A DNA stretch of 35,063 nucleotides from Nanobdellota archaeon (GTDB lineage: Archaea; Nanobdellota; Nanobdellia; Pacearchaeales; GW2011-AR1): contig JAUSIT010000011.1 in NCBI GenBank assembly GCA_030647965.1, forward strand, positions 1-35,063, read 5' to 3'. Position numbers and translations under genes: made by a program. The notes beneath the pieces are model-generated. The model saw only the letters and a program-made list of their open reading frames with translations, did not search any database and was not told the origin of the DNA. How positions within the stretch are numbered: the first letter of the stretch is position 1; every line of letters starts with the position of its first letter. Shown in pieces: positions 1 through 7,422 of this stretch.

Positions 1-190
1 GATTTCCAACTGTTGTTGCAGCAAAAAAGTCACTTCCTGCAGCATTAGCGCCAACAACGACAGCTACACTAGCAGCGCCATTTTGAACAAATGGAGCTGG
101 GTAAGCCGAAGCAGCAGCAATGCCCATGGTTGAACCAACCATTAATACGCTTCCTATAACTGTTGCAATCTTTTTGAAATTAAATTTCAT
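1..190 (-). CDS. S-layer protein, N-terminal part (truncated by window edge)
   Basis: Reading the minus strand from the ATG at 190 gives a signal peptide (MKFNFKKIATVIGSVLMVGS...) that ends near AAASA. It is followed by YPAPFVQNGAASVAVVVGAN, the mature N-terminus I associate with DPANN and some euryarchaeal S-layer glycoproteins (YPxPFV...VGANAA). Only 63 codons lie in the window; the rest runs off the left edge. A strong Shine-Dalgarno AAGGAGG lies 8-10 nt before the ATG, which fixes the start. The product would be exported and form the paracrystalline cell wall. The long structured leader upstream fits a very highly expressed gene. The assignment rests on the N-terminus only. Confidence 0.75.
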   Translation of the reverse strand, partial: MKFNFKKIATVIGSVLMVGSTMGIAAASAYPAPFVQNGAASVAVVVGANAAGSDFFAATTVGN

Positions 191-405
191 TTTTTTAAAC
201 CTCCTTTCAGTACTCTTAGATTAGTCGCCTTTGTCAAGGCTTCGCTTTACGCGAATTCAACTTTTCTAATTGTCTGACCGGAATTTATGATTAGGGAAAT
301 CATAAATGATAGTAATTACTGGGATCCCTATAAAATCAACACTGAATCAGTAGCATATCACCTCTGATATGCGTAATTAACCTACCTAATTATGGTTTAT
401 AAACC
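191..405 (-). promoter_or_regulatory. S-layer gene promoter and long structured 5' leader
   Basis: On the minus strand a palindromic TATA region GGTTTATAAACC (394-405), preceded by an A-rich BRE-like stretch, predicts transcription start near 372-376, so the leader is about 185 nt. The leader contains four local hairpins: 353-360/365-372 (GCATATCA, loop 4 nt), 283-291/299-307 (ATTTATGAT, loop 7), 241-245/251-255 (TTCGC, loop 5) and 227-231/236-240 (GCCTT, loop 4). The first would sit at the extreme 5' end of the mRNA. The Shine-Dalgarno is at 201-209. No ORF is seen here. A role in mRNA stability or translational control is inferred. Confidence 0.6.
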
Positions 406-536
406 TTTTTCACATTTTTAAGCAAAAAAATCAAAAAAAGAGCGTTTTTTGCCAGTTTATTTATAAAGCTTATGCTACCCAGAAAATAGACAACAAATTT
501 AGAGGCTAAATTTTAGTTTTTTAAAATTCTTTTAAA

Positions 537-604
537 ATATGGGGTAAGAAAAACCATATATCTAAAAAACACAATATTTATATAGGTGTTAAAATACCAT
601 ATAT
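537..604 (+). promoter_or_regulatory. promoter with possible operator for the 637 regulator
   Basis: An AT-rich box, ATATTTATATA (about 573-583), would place the start of transcription near 600-610, ahead of the ATG at 637. An inverted repeat ATATGG-N11-CCATAT lies just upstream (537-542/554-559). A further copy of ACCATATAT (596-604, compare 553-561) lies at the predicted transcription start. Half-sites on both sides of the TATA box suggest autoregulation by the downstream winged-helix protein. No gene was found between 406 and 536. Confidence 0.35.
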
Positions 605-636
605 TATTCTAAAATACGAGCATAACTTCATTAAAA

Positions 637-996
637 ATGCCTGAAAATAAAAGAGTTAAGACAAGGTATGTAGATATTGTTGTAAAAAAGAATATTTTTG
701 TTCCGAAATTTATAAATTCAGACAAAGAGAGTTATGATCTGTCAGATATTAGTTTATTAAGAAAATTATTAAGCAATGAAAAAGCTAAGATTTTATACTC
801 TTTAAAAAATAAAAAGCAAGATTCTATATATTCCCTTGCAAAAGAGCTGCATAGGGACTTTAAATCAGTAAGACAAGACCTAAAATTACTTGAAAGATTT
901 GGTTTTATTGAATTTCATACAAAAAAGAATGGTAAAAGAAAGTCTTTAGTTCCAGTATTAGTAGTAGATAAAATGGAAATAATTGTGAATATTTAG
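637..996 (+). CDS. winged-helix transcriptional regulator, HVO_A0114-like
   Basis: This 119-aa basic protein has a C-terminal winged-helix region. Residues about 45-110 read as LLSNEKAKILYSLKNK, SIYSLAKELHRDFKSVRQDL and LKLLERFGFIEF, then a basic wing (KKNGKRKSLVPVLVV). The recognition helix is probably FKSVRQDLKLLERFG. Its length and layout match the small archaeal HVO_A0114-type predicted regulators, which often sit beside toxin-antitoxin genes. Here a DUF2683/RelE pair begins 58 bp downstream but has its own TATA box. The N-terminal 40 residues are not recognised. Repeats around its promoter suggest self-regulation. Confidence 0.65.
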   Translation: MPENKRVKTRYVDIVVKKNIFVPKFINSDKESYDLSDISLLRKLLSNEKAKILYSLKNKKQDSIYSLAKELHRDFKSVRQDLKLLERFGFIEFHTKKNGKRKSLVPVLVVDKMEIIVNI

Positions 997-1054
997 TTCT
1001 ATAAAAAGATTTAAATATAACCTTTTATTATGAATTATAATAAAACATTATAAA

Positions 1055-1300
1055 ATGGTACAGAATATATTTAATATTGGAGAAAGAGAAGATAGAGTAT
1101 TAAATATTGTAAAAGCAAAATACGGGTTAAAAAATAAAAATGAAGCTTTTACACTAGTTGTTAAAATGCATGAAGAAAGTTTTCTAGAACCAGAATTAAG
1201 ACCAGAATATTTAGAGAAATTAAATAGAATTGAAAAAGAAGGATATGGCGAAACTTTTAAATCTATTGAAGAATTAAGAAGAAAAATAGAAAAGAGGTAA
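1055..1300 (+). CDS. DUF2683-type antitoxin
   Basis: This 81-aa protein starts MVQNIFNIGEREDRVLNIVK, continues with KYGLKNKNEAF and LEPELRPEYLEKLNRIEKEG, and ends in a charged helix. The pattern is that of archaeal DUF2683 proteins, small antitoxin-like proteins found just upstream of RelE/ParE-type toxins. The N-terminal part resembles a ribbon-helix-helix (short strand NIFNI, then two helices). The C-terminal helix would wrap the toxin. A TATA-like GATTTAAATATA (1009-1019) lies about 40 bp before the ATG. The stop codon is followed after one base by the toxin ATG, so the two genes are translationally coupled. Confidence 0.7.
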   Translation: MVQNIFNIGEREDRVLNIVKAKYGLKNKNEAFTLVVKMHEESFLEPELRPEYLEKLNRIEKEGYGETFKSIEELRRKIEKR

Positions 1301-1301
1301 A

Positions 1302-1580
1302 ATGCCAAGATTATATAAAACAAGCAAAGAATTTGATAGAATTCTAGATAAACTACAAAAGAAAGATAAACAACTTTATGAAAACCTTTTTAATAAAATA
1401 AATGAAGTATTAAATAATTCAGATATTGAGCATTATAAAAATTTAAAGCATGATTTGAAAGAATATAAAAGAGTTCAAATTGGTCACTTTGTTTTAATAT
1501 TTAAATATGATAAGGCTAATGATTTTATTTTCTTTGTGGACTTTGACCACCATGATAACATTTACAAAAAATCATTTTAA
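1302..1580 (+). CDS. RelE/ParE-superfamily toxin
   Basis: This 92-aa basic protein has the RelE-type layout. An N-terminal helical hairpin (SKEFDRILDKLQKKDKQLYENL) is followed by a central HYKNLKHDLKEYKRVQIGHFVLIFKY, the typical 'LK..L.G.YRVRIGDYRLIF' strand run. A C-terminal strand FIFFVDFDHHDNIYKK carries the usual H-x-x-(N/D)-x-Y ending. Family members are ribosome-dependent mRNA endonucleases or gyrase inhibitors. The H-H-D-N-I-Y tail and basic strands suggest the mRNA interferase type, but this is inference. It is one base downstream of the DUF2683 antitoxin, the usual order. Confidence 0.72.
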   Translation: MPRLYKTSKEFDRILDKLQKKDKQLYENLFNKINEVLNNSDIEHYKNLKHDLKEYKRVQIGHFVLIFKYDKANDFIFFVDFDHHDNIYKKSF

Positions 1581-1599
1581 TATCTAACAACAAATTTTT

Positions 1600-2055
1600 T
1601 TAACTAAATTTATAATATTGATATCCTAATTGAGTATCACATATTCTGCAATGATAGTGTTCTCCTTCTCTTCCTGCTAAAGCTTTCCATGATTCTTCAT
1701 CAGAACGATAAGGTTTTCTGACAAAATCCCCCTTTACTACCCCGCAAGTTGGGCAGTCATAAGCCTTTGATTTATCCCATATTTTTGCATCTTCTTCACA
1801 AGGCCCACAATGATATATATTAAGTTCACTTCTTTTATCATTTTTGTATGTATAAGAATTTGGAATCTGCCTTATTATTTTAAAGTGTGCTCCAAAATGT
1901 TTGTCACAAACTAATTTTTCAATAGAATCAACCGCTTCCCCATTTTCTTTTGCAATTTCCATTTTTCTTTTTCTAATCTGTGCGTCTAGAAAAATTCTTT
2001 GATAATCTATTTTGCCTATTTCTTCAGATAATTCTTCTAATCTTTTATCACCCAT
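1600..2055 (-). CDS. zinc-binding protein of unknown function
   Basis: I place the start at the internal ATG (2053-2055, MGDKRLEELSEEIGKIDYQ), giving 151 aa. The longer track version would put an improbable hydrophobic peptide in front and overlap the upstream gene. A minus-strand TATA-like TTTAAATATATA near 2098-2112 predicts a start just upstream of this ATG. An N-terminal coiled coil is followed by cysteine/histidine pairs: CDKHFGAH, HCGPCEE, DCPTCGVV and HYHCRICD. The last two CxxC motifs look like a rubredoxin-type zinc ribbon. I do not recognise the family; a nucleic-acid or ribosome-associated role is possible but not shown. Confidence 0.6.
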   Translation of the reverse strand: MGDKRLEELSEEIGKIDYQRIFLDAQIRKRKMEIAKENGEAVDSIEKLVCDKHFGAHFKIIRQIPNSYTYKNDKRSELNIYHCGPCEEDAKIWDKSKAYDCPTCGVVKGDFVRKPYRSDEESWKALAGREGEHYHCRICDTQLGYQYYKFS

Positions 2056-2114
2056 AATTCTAAGCATTAAAATTAATATAAAAACATTGTTATTCTTTAA
2101 TATATATTTAAAAT

Positions 2115-2600
2115 TTAATAACACAATCTTAAATTAACAACAATATTATCTGGATATTTTGAAATTGACCTTTGAGAGCCATATACATTGCCCTTGCAAT
2201 CTCCTTGTTTTAAATTAAACATATTATCATTTGAATTTTGCCTATAAATCTTTAATTGATAAGCACTTACTGGAGGGCTTTCTAATTTTATCAATTCAGG
2301 TATTATTTCAGTTAAACTTTGATTTAAATAATCGCAGGCCACTATGTCTAAATTAGAGCATTTTTCATTGTCTGCACAACTATTAATCAGTTCTTCAATT
2401 GAATCATAGTTTGGTTCAGAAGAAATAGCACATTTAGAAGTATATTTTAGTGTAGAATATATTAAATCATTTATTTTAGCACTATTTATTTCTGCAGCAG
2501 GTGTTTGCAAGGATATGAGTAGAAAAACAAATCCTGCAACTATAACTAATACTACAATTAATACAAATCCGATTATTTCTTGTTGTGATTTTTTATGCAT
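2115..2600 (-). CDS. pilin-like surface protein, KKSQQEIIGF type
   Basis: This 161-aa protein is the last gene of a four-gene operon and overlaps the preceding gene by 8 bp. The N-terminus MHKKSQQEIIGFVLIVVLVIV is a short basic segment, a small residue, then Q and an uninterrupted hydrophobic helix. That is the class III (archaeal prepilin) signal layout cleaved by EppA/PibD-type peptidases before Q. The rest is a predicted extracellular domain with paired cysteines (CAISSEP, NSCADNEKCSNLDIVACDY, LRLCY). The first transmembrane helix is retained after cleavage in pilins and mediates filament assembly. Family membership is inferred from the signal and size; the domain itself is not recognised. 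Confidence 0.6.
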   Translation of the reverse strand: MHKKSQQEIIGFVLIVVLVIVAGFVFLLISLQTPAAEINSAKINDLIYSTLKYTSKCAISSEPNYDSIEELINSCADNEKCSNLDIVACDYLNQSLTEIIPELIKLESPPVSAYQLKIYRQNSNDNMFNLKQGDCKGNVYGSQRSISKYPDNIVVNLRLCY

Positions 2601-3078
2601 TTGTCTTTACTCCCACTACTAATCTTGCTATTTCACACTTATCATAAATATACTCTAACTCATTTACCTTTTTGCATAAAGATACATAAGTTGAATATTT
2701 TTGTATATTTTGTTGATTAGAATCATAAACATTATAATAATTGCAATTTGTTCCAGGGCATTTAATTTTTTGAGTTGAAACAGGATAGATTTTATAAACT
2801 TCAATAGAAGCAACAGGCCAGATTTGAGAATAATCTTTTTTTGACATTATTTCTAATTTGTCTTCATCTAAACATAAATAACCACAAGTTAACTCTGGCA
2901 TATTTGTTAAAATTTGGAGAGAACTTATTGCCTGATCTTTTTGTAATCTGTCGTAGTTGTTTTTTATGGTTTGTGATTGATAGCTTAAAAAAATCAATCC
3001 AGCCATTATTAAAAAGAAAAAAACTGCAACTATCATAAAGGCCATTTGTTGTATTTTTAATTGTGCTTTTTTTACCAT
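2593..3078 (-). CDS. pilin-like surface protein, KKAQLKIQQ type
   Basis: This 161-aa protein begins MVKKAQLKIQQMAFMIVAVF, with a K-K-A/Q class III-type processing site followed by a hydrophobic helix (about residues 12-31). The extracellular part contains cysteines in CGYLCLDE and CPGTNCNYYNVYD, and a C-terminal CEIARLVVGV. The gene overlaps its neighbours by 7 bp upstream and 8 bp downstream, so expression is tightly coupled. The N-terminal sequence type recurs, from memory, in other DPANN archaea, always unnamed. Its role is most likely a minor pilin or a membrane-anchored component of the same surface structure as its neighbours. Confidence 0.6.
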   Translation of the reverse strand: MVKKAQLKIQQMAFMIVAVFFFLIMAGLIFLSYQSQTIKNNYDRLQKDQAISSLQILTNMPELTCGYLCLDEDKLEIMSKKDYSQIWPVASIEVYKIYPVSTQKIKCPGTNCNYYNVYDSNQQNIQKYSTYVSLCKKVNELEYIYDKCEIARLVVGVKTNA

Positions 3079-3995
3079 ATTTCACATCCTGCCCTATTTC
3101 CTTCATATAAATCTTTTGACAGTTCATTAATAGAACTTAATTGTTCTAAATTTGAATTTATAGTTGTATCACTAAATAAATTTAATTTATCTGCCATAAG
3201 ATTATTACATATTTTTTTATTAAATATATCTGCTTTTTCAGAATAAACTTCTGCTATTTTTCCTGTTCTATAAAGCAGTCGTTTAACATTGCATTCATAA
3301 TTTTCTTTATCAGAAAAAATAGCTCCATAAACTAAACTTCCAATATAATTTAAGTTTTCATTTTCTTTTGCAACATAACCCTCTTCTTCTGTTCCGAAGA
3401 CAGATATATCACAATTTTCATTAAAACAAACTTGAATATAATTTTTAGAACATTCAGATTTATCTTGTTTTACTTCAATATTTTCCATATTTAATGAGCT
3501 TAATTCATTATCAATTCCAATAAAAGGTTTTACAAAGCAGTATTTTTCAGAAGTTAAAAAAATCATATCAGCAACTTTATAAGGAAATTCAAATGGCTTT
3601 GAAAAAGAAAAAAAGTTTTTCCCTTGATTAGTAGAATTTGAAAAAATATATTTATTATAAACAGAAATTTCTCCACCTTGTTCAACCCATTTTTTCCCAG
3701 AATTAGGACTTGTTGAAACAGATATTAAATTTTTTCCAAAATCATTTGAAAAATCACAAAAATTATTTATTCTTAGTTCTTGGCTAAAACTTATTTTGCT
3801 ATATTTTCCTGTTGTAAATCCTGCTTGCAATGGGTCTGTTAAAATTGCAATTTTTTTTGCTGTTTCTGTATTTATTTGATATTGTTGTGAATTTCCAAGT
3901 TTAACTGCTCCATAAATAGCAAGAAATAAAATTGCTGCACCTGCGATTATAGCAAATATTAAAACAAAATTATATTGCGCTTTTTTTTCTATCAT
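3072..3995 (-). CDS. pilin-like surface protein, KKAQYNFVLIFAIIAG type
   Basis: This 307-aa protein is the largest of the short pilin-like set. The N-terminus MIEKKAQYNFVLIFAIIAGA has the K-K-A/Q processing signal and a transmembrane helix to about residue 32. The remaining 270 residues are polar, beta-rich and carry scattered cysteines (FCDF, KYCFVKP, SECSKNYIQVCFNENCD, YECNV, KKICNN, AGCEIW) that could form disulfides outside the cell. The start overlaps the stop of the upstream gene in an ATGA. No enzymatic motif is visible. Confidence 0.6.
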   Translation of the reverse strand: MIEKKAQYNFVLIFAIIAGAAILFLAIYGAVKLGNSQQYQINTETAKKIAILTDPLQAGFTTGKYSKISFSQELRINNFCDFSNDFGKNLISVSTSPNSGKKWVEQGGEISVYNKYIFSNSTNQGKNFFSFSKPFEFPYKVADMIFLTSEKYCFVKPFIGIDNELSSLNMENIEVKQDKSECSKNYIQVCFNENCDISVFGTEEEGYVAKENENLNYIGSLVYGAIFSDKENYECNVKRLLYRTGKIAEVYSEKADIFNKKICNNLMADKLNLFSDTTINSNLEQLSSINELSKDLYEGNRAGCEIW

Positions 3996-4480
3996 TTTAC
4001 AAGAACTTGTGAGTCATAAATATCTTTAGTTATTCTTAATTTTCCAGATGCATCAATACAGTAAGGATTTTGTGTTTTTGTAATTTCAGTTATATTTATA
4101 TTTTTTAAAACTTTGTAAGGCATATTACATGCTTTTCCAGAAGGTATTAAAAATAAATTTGCTTCCCCATTATAACTTTTAATTAAATCAAAATCCTCTT
4201 CATTAGATATTTCTGCATTTATATTTGCAAAACAAACTTTTTCAATTCCAGAAGGTAGATTAATATCAAAATCAAAAGAAGAACTATCACTTGAATAAGC
4301 TTCATTTATTTTTATTTGCAGATTTTCATAGAATTTTCCAGTTGTCCCACACTTGCCTAAATCTAAAAAATAATTTATTGCAATAAAAGCGACTACAATA
4401 AAAATTATTACTAAAAAAATTGAAAATATCATTTCAAAAGGCATTGCCATTGTCTGAGCCTTTTTCCCTCTTTTTATCAT
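3992..4480 (-). CDS. pilin-like surface protein, KKAQTMAMPFEMIFSI type
   Basis: This 162-aa protein is the first gene of the downstream pilin-like operon. MIKRGKKAQTMAMPFEMIFS has the basic-A/Q signal, followed by a transmembrane segment reaching AINYFLDLG. The PFEMIF...NYFLxLG pattern is one I associate with unnamed DPANN pilin-like proteins. Cysteines occur at GKCGTTGK, KVCFAN, KACNMPYK and YCIDASGK. A minus-strand TATA box AAATTTATAAATA (about 4500-4512) lies 25 bp before the ATG, so the mRNA is essentially leaderless, which supports this start. Confidence 0.62.
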   Translation of the reverse strand: MIKRGKKAQTMAMPFEMIFSIFLVIIFIVVAFIAINYFLDLGKCGTTGKFYENLQIKINEAYSSDSSSFDFDINLPSGIEKVCFANINAEISNEEDFDLIKSYNGEANLFLIPSGKACNMPYKVLKNINITEITKTQNPYCIDASGKLRITKDIYDSQVLVK

Positions 4481-4606
4481 GTAACCTTTAATAGAAAGAT
4501 ATTTATAAATTTAAGCAGAAGTTTTTGACACCATTTTTGTTACTCCTTTTAGGGCATAATTAGCGAAACATTTTTAAATAGCTTTTAGATGGATAATTTA
4601 TAAAAA
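4481..4606. promoter_or_regulatory. divergent leaderless promoters
   Basis: Two TATA boxes face away from each other: minus AAATTTATAAATA at 4500-4512 for the pilin-like operon, and plus TTTTTAAATA at 4571-4580 for the lipoprotein gene. Each predicts transcription start within a few bases of its ATG (4480 and 4607). The pilin-like operon and the lipoprotein may therefore be regulated together. Confidence 0.6.
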
Positions 4607-5341
4607 ATGAGCTTTAAAACACAATTAAAATCAGCAAGAAATTTGGGTTTAGCAGCTTTAGTTTCTGCACCTCTAGTCTTTGGAGGATGTGCTGCTGAAA
4701 TGAGTGATAGTGAAGCACAGGTCGCTCTTGGAAGTGTAATAGCTGCAACAGCTAAAGATTCTAATTCTGCTTTGGTTGGAAGTATACTAACTAATCTTGG
4801 AATAATGGGGCATGAAAAAGAGGTTGCAAGAGAAGGTAGAACTCAGATTACTATAAATACTTCTCCAAATCAACCAAATCAAAATAATTTAATAGGTCAA
4901 AATAACTTACCTGCTGCAATAACTCCTCAAAACAACTTAAATTTTCAATATCAAAATGCACCTAGTATCAACACAAATGAACCTATAGTTCCAAATAATA
5001 GCCATTTTGTTTCTTCATCAGATTATCGAGATTTAAATTTAGATGGCCAGTTTGAGATTGGAGAACTTTTCAATAGAAAAAATGTTTTTGCATACAATGA
5101 TCCCATTAATTTATTAGTATTTGCTGATGTAAGATTTAATAATAAAGATTTATCATTAAGAATTTTAGATGAACAAGGAAATAAAAAAGATTTTCTTGTA
5201 AAACCAAATTATCCTAATTCAAATGTTTATCTTATTCAAAGCAATGAACTTGGAAGTTTTAATTCAGGAAAATATGATGCAAAATGGTATTTAGGAAATA
5301 GTCTTGTTGGAATATTTAATTTTAGTGTTTCAAATAGATAA
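4607..5341 (+). CDS. secreted lipoprotein with an EF-hand-type calcium loop
   Basis: This 244-aa protein has an N-terminal basic segment, a hydrophobic stretch and a lipobox LVFGGC. Cys28 is the probable lipidation site, so the mature protein is held on the outer face of the membrane. Residues about 80-135 are an Asn/Gln/Pro-rich linker (NQPNQNNLIGQNN). This leads to DLNLDGQFEIGE (142-153), which fits the canonical EF-hand loop (D1, N3, D5, G6, E12). The C-terminal 80 residues (DPINLLVFADVRFNNKDLSLRI...GKYDAKWYLGNSLVGIFNFSV) look like an Ig-like or CARDB-type beta sandwich. The gene lies between two minus-strand surface-protein operons and is convergent with the 686-aa gene. Confidence 0.65.
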   Translation: MSFKTQLKSARNLGLAALVSAPLVFGGCAAEMSDSEAQVALGSVIAATAKDSNSALVGSILTNLGIMGHEKEVAREGRTQITINTSPNQPNQNNLIGQNNLPAAITPQNNLNFQYQNAPSINTNEPIVPNNSHFVSSSDYRDLNLDGQFEIGELFNRKNVFAYNDPINLLVFADVRFNNKDLSLRILDEQGNKKDFLVKPNYPNSNVYLIQSNELGSFNSGKYDAKWYLGNSLVGIFNFSVSNR

Positions 5342-5358
5342 TAAAAAATAATTTTATT

Positions 5359-7419
5359 TTAAATCAAAAAATTCTTAGAAGGTTTTACAATTATTGAGCA
5401 GTCTGCTGTTTCGCTTCTAAATTCATCTCTGCATTTGATATAATAGGTTTTATCTTGTTTCCATTCTGCAAAATGAGTTGTTTCATTTGCATTTGTCATT
5501 GCAACCCCATTTTCATTAAATGAAAAGTCACAATTATCAAAAGAATAAATACATTCTGAATTTCTAACAGTTATTACTTTTAATTTATTATTTTCTTCAT
5601 ATACTCTTGCAACTACTGGAGCAGTTGTATCAATTTCAACATTGAAATTTGTTGAGCCTTTTGCAACATTTCCACCACTATCAGAACATTTGTAATAATA
5701 AGTATAACTTCCTGTTGTTAAATATAATTTTTGTTTATGGAAAATTTCATTTGTTTCAAAAAATTCAATATAATCATTTTCATTTCCTGTTCTTGAATAA
5801 GAGCAAGTTGCATTTCCATTTTCACATCCATATGAAGTTCTAACAGATAATTCAACAGGTGCAGGATCAATAGAACCAAAAATAGTTTCATTTGGCATTA
5901 AATCATTTATTTTTAATGCACCACTTCCCCTTAAACTAAATTGTTTACTTTGTTGCATTGTATTTCCTAGTTTATCTTTGCATTTTACATAAAATGTTGT
6001 TAAATCTCTTGAAATTCCTCCTAAATTTGCATTGCAAGTATATAATTGCAATGAATTAATATCACTAACTCCACTAGAACAAGTCATTGTATTTTCCATT
6101 AAATCATACTCTCTATCATTACTGCTCCATTTGCAATCAGCAGGTTCATTTGTATAAAATTCCACATCTGCTGAATTTTGATTTTCAGCAACACAAGAAC
6201 CACTTAATATAGAACTTTTTTCTATATTTGGTGCAGTCGTATCTGGAGAAGGATCAACACAAAAACGAACAGCATATGCTGCAGAATTTTCATTTCCATT
6301 TGCATCAGAACATTTTATATAAAAGGTCCATTTTCCACCATTATCTATTGTTAAATTTTCTCCTTGAAGATTAGCAGGTCCTGGCAAATTAAATTGTTCA
6401 ATAAATTTATCAGAATATTCAGCAGAATTTCCATTCATATACCAGCCCATTTGTGAAAAATTAATCATACTATTATTTACATCGATTTTACACTGAGCTT
6501 GTTCATTTGTTTTAATTCCTAATTTTAATGGTGTAAATGCTTTTACACATTCTTGACTATCTCCAATAATTCTAAAACCAGGTCCAGGAGGATTTGGATT
6601 TACATCAGTATATTTATAGCCAGCACTTAATTCTTCTGTATCAGGAGTTATTACAGGAGGAGTAATATCATTTTTATTATTCCAAACACATTTTTGTTGT
6701 TTTGAACCAATATTTATTAATTTGCAAGATGCTCCTAAACTTTTGCATCTGTATTCTGTGCAAGGAAAATCAACAGAATTTTTATTACATAAATCACAAT
6801 TTGTCCCGCCCTTTGGAGCTTGCCATGCTTGGCATGTAAATGTCATTGTTTTTTGTTTTTCTGATTTTGATAAAACAATAAATGATACAATAGCAACTGT
6901 GATTGCTGCAGTTACTGGGTGAGCTACTAACCAACTTAATCCAGGCGTACCTTTTATAGTTGCTCCAATACCTGATAAAATTCCGTTACCAGTCATGGGA
7001 TTTACAGCTGCAGATGCACTAAGAATTTGATAAGTTGCAGTTCCTAATGCAGCAGAAGTTCCTAAAGCACTACCTGCCCCTTCTTTACCTGTTGCATCTC
7101 CAATCAATTTTCCAATAGTATAAGAGGCTGCAATAACACTAATGCTTTTTGCAATAGCTTTCCATCCAATGCCTTTTATTGTACCTAAAATACCGACACT
7201 TCCAACCCCATCTTGAATACTGCTACCTGAAGTTGAAACTGATGGAGATACTGGGGTTGGTGTTGAAGATAATTGATTCATAAATCCTTCATAAGTATTT
7301 TCACCAGGAGCAGAAGCTAAACTAATTAAAATGGTAAAAGCAAAAATTGCTAAGCATAAATTTGCAATTTGAAATACTGCCTTTCTTCCCTTTTTATTAA
7401 ATAAATTTTTTGTATTCAT
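5359..7419 (-). CDS. large surface protein with Ig-like repeats
   Basis: This 686-aa protein has an N-terminal hydrophobic signal (GRKAVFQIANLCLAIFAFTI...ASA). A Gly/Ala/Ser-rich region follows with two further hydrophobic stretches (IGWKAIAKSISVIAASYTIGKLIG and PVTAAITVAIVSFIVLSKS), so part of it may be membrane-embedded. After a cysteine cluster (CQAWQAP...CDLCNK...CTEYRCKS...CKL) come about four Ig-like units. Each ends in a similar strand: FYIKCSDANGNENS, FYVKCKDKLGNTMQ, YYYKCSDSGGNVAK and YYIKCRDEFRSETA. The units are introduced by 'D(T)TAP' linkers. The stop of the upstream cysteine-rich gene is 4 bp away, so they form one operon. The likely role is an extracellular adhesin or structural scaffold. 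Confidence 0.6.
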   Translation of the reverse strand: MNTKNLFNKKGRKAVFQIANLCLAIFAFTILISLASAPGENTYEGFMNQLSSTPTPVSPSVSTSGSSIQDGVGSVGILGTIKGIGWKAIAKSISVIAASYTIGKLIGDATGKEGAGSALGTSAALGTATYQILSASAAVNPMTGNGILSGIGATIKGTPGLSWLVAHPVTAAITVAIVSFIVLSKSEKQKTMTFTCQAWQAPKGGTNCDLCNKNSVDFPCTEYRCKSLGASCKLINIGSKQQKCVWNNKNDITPPVITPDTEELSAGYKYTDVNPNPPGPGFRIIGDSQECVKAFTPLKLGIKTNEQAQCKIDVNNSMINFSQMGWYMNGNSAEYSDKFIEQFNLPGPANLQGENLTIDNGGKWTFYIKCSDANGNENSAAYAVRFCVDPSPDTTAPNIEKSSILSGSCVAENQNSADVEFYTNEPADCKWSSNDREYDLMENTMTCSSGVSDINSLQLYTCNANLGGISRDLTTFYVKCKDKLGNTMQQSKQFSLRGSGALKINDLMPNETIFGSIDPAPVELSVRTSYGCENGNATCSYSRTGNENDYIEFFETNEIFHKQKLYLTTGSYTYYYKCSDSGGNVAKGSTNFNVEIDTTAPVVARVYEENNKLKVITVRNSECIYSFDNCDFSFNENGVAMTNANETTHFAEWKQDKTYYIKCRDEFRSETADCSIIVKPSKNFLI

Positions 7420-7422
7420 TTT

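Noticed and set aside
1048-1323. minus-strand 91-aa ORF opposite the DUF2683 antitoxin
   Set aside because: Hydrophobic shadow; the plus strand has the recognisable toxin-antitoxin pair.
1600-2124. long form of the zinc-binding protein
   Set aside because: The extra 23 residues are hydrophobic, overlap the upstream gene and precede the predicted transcription start.
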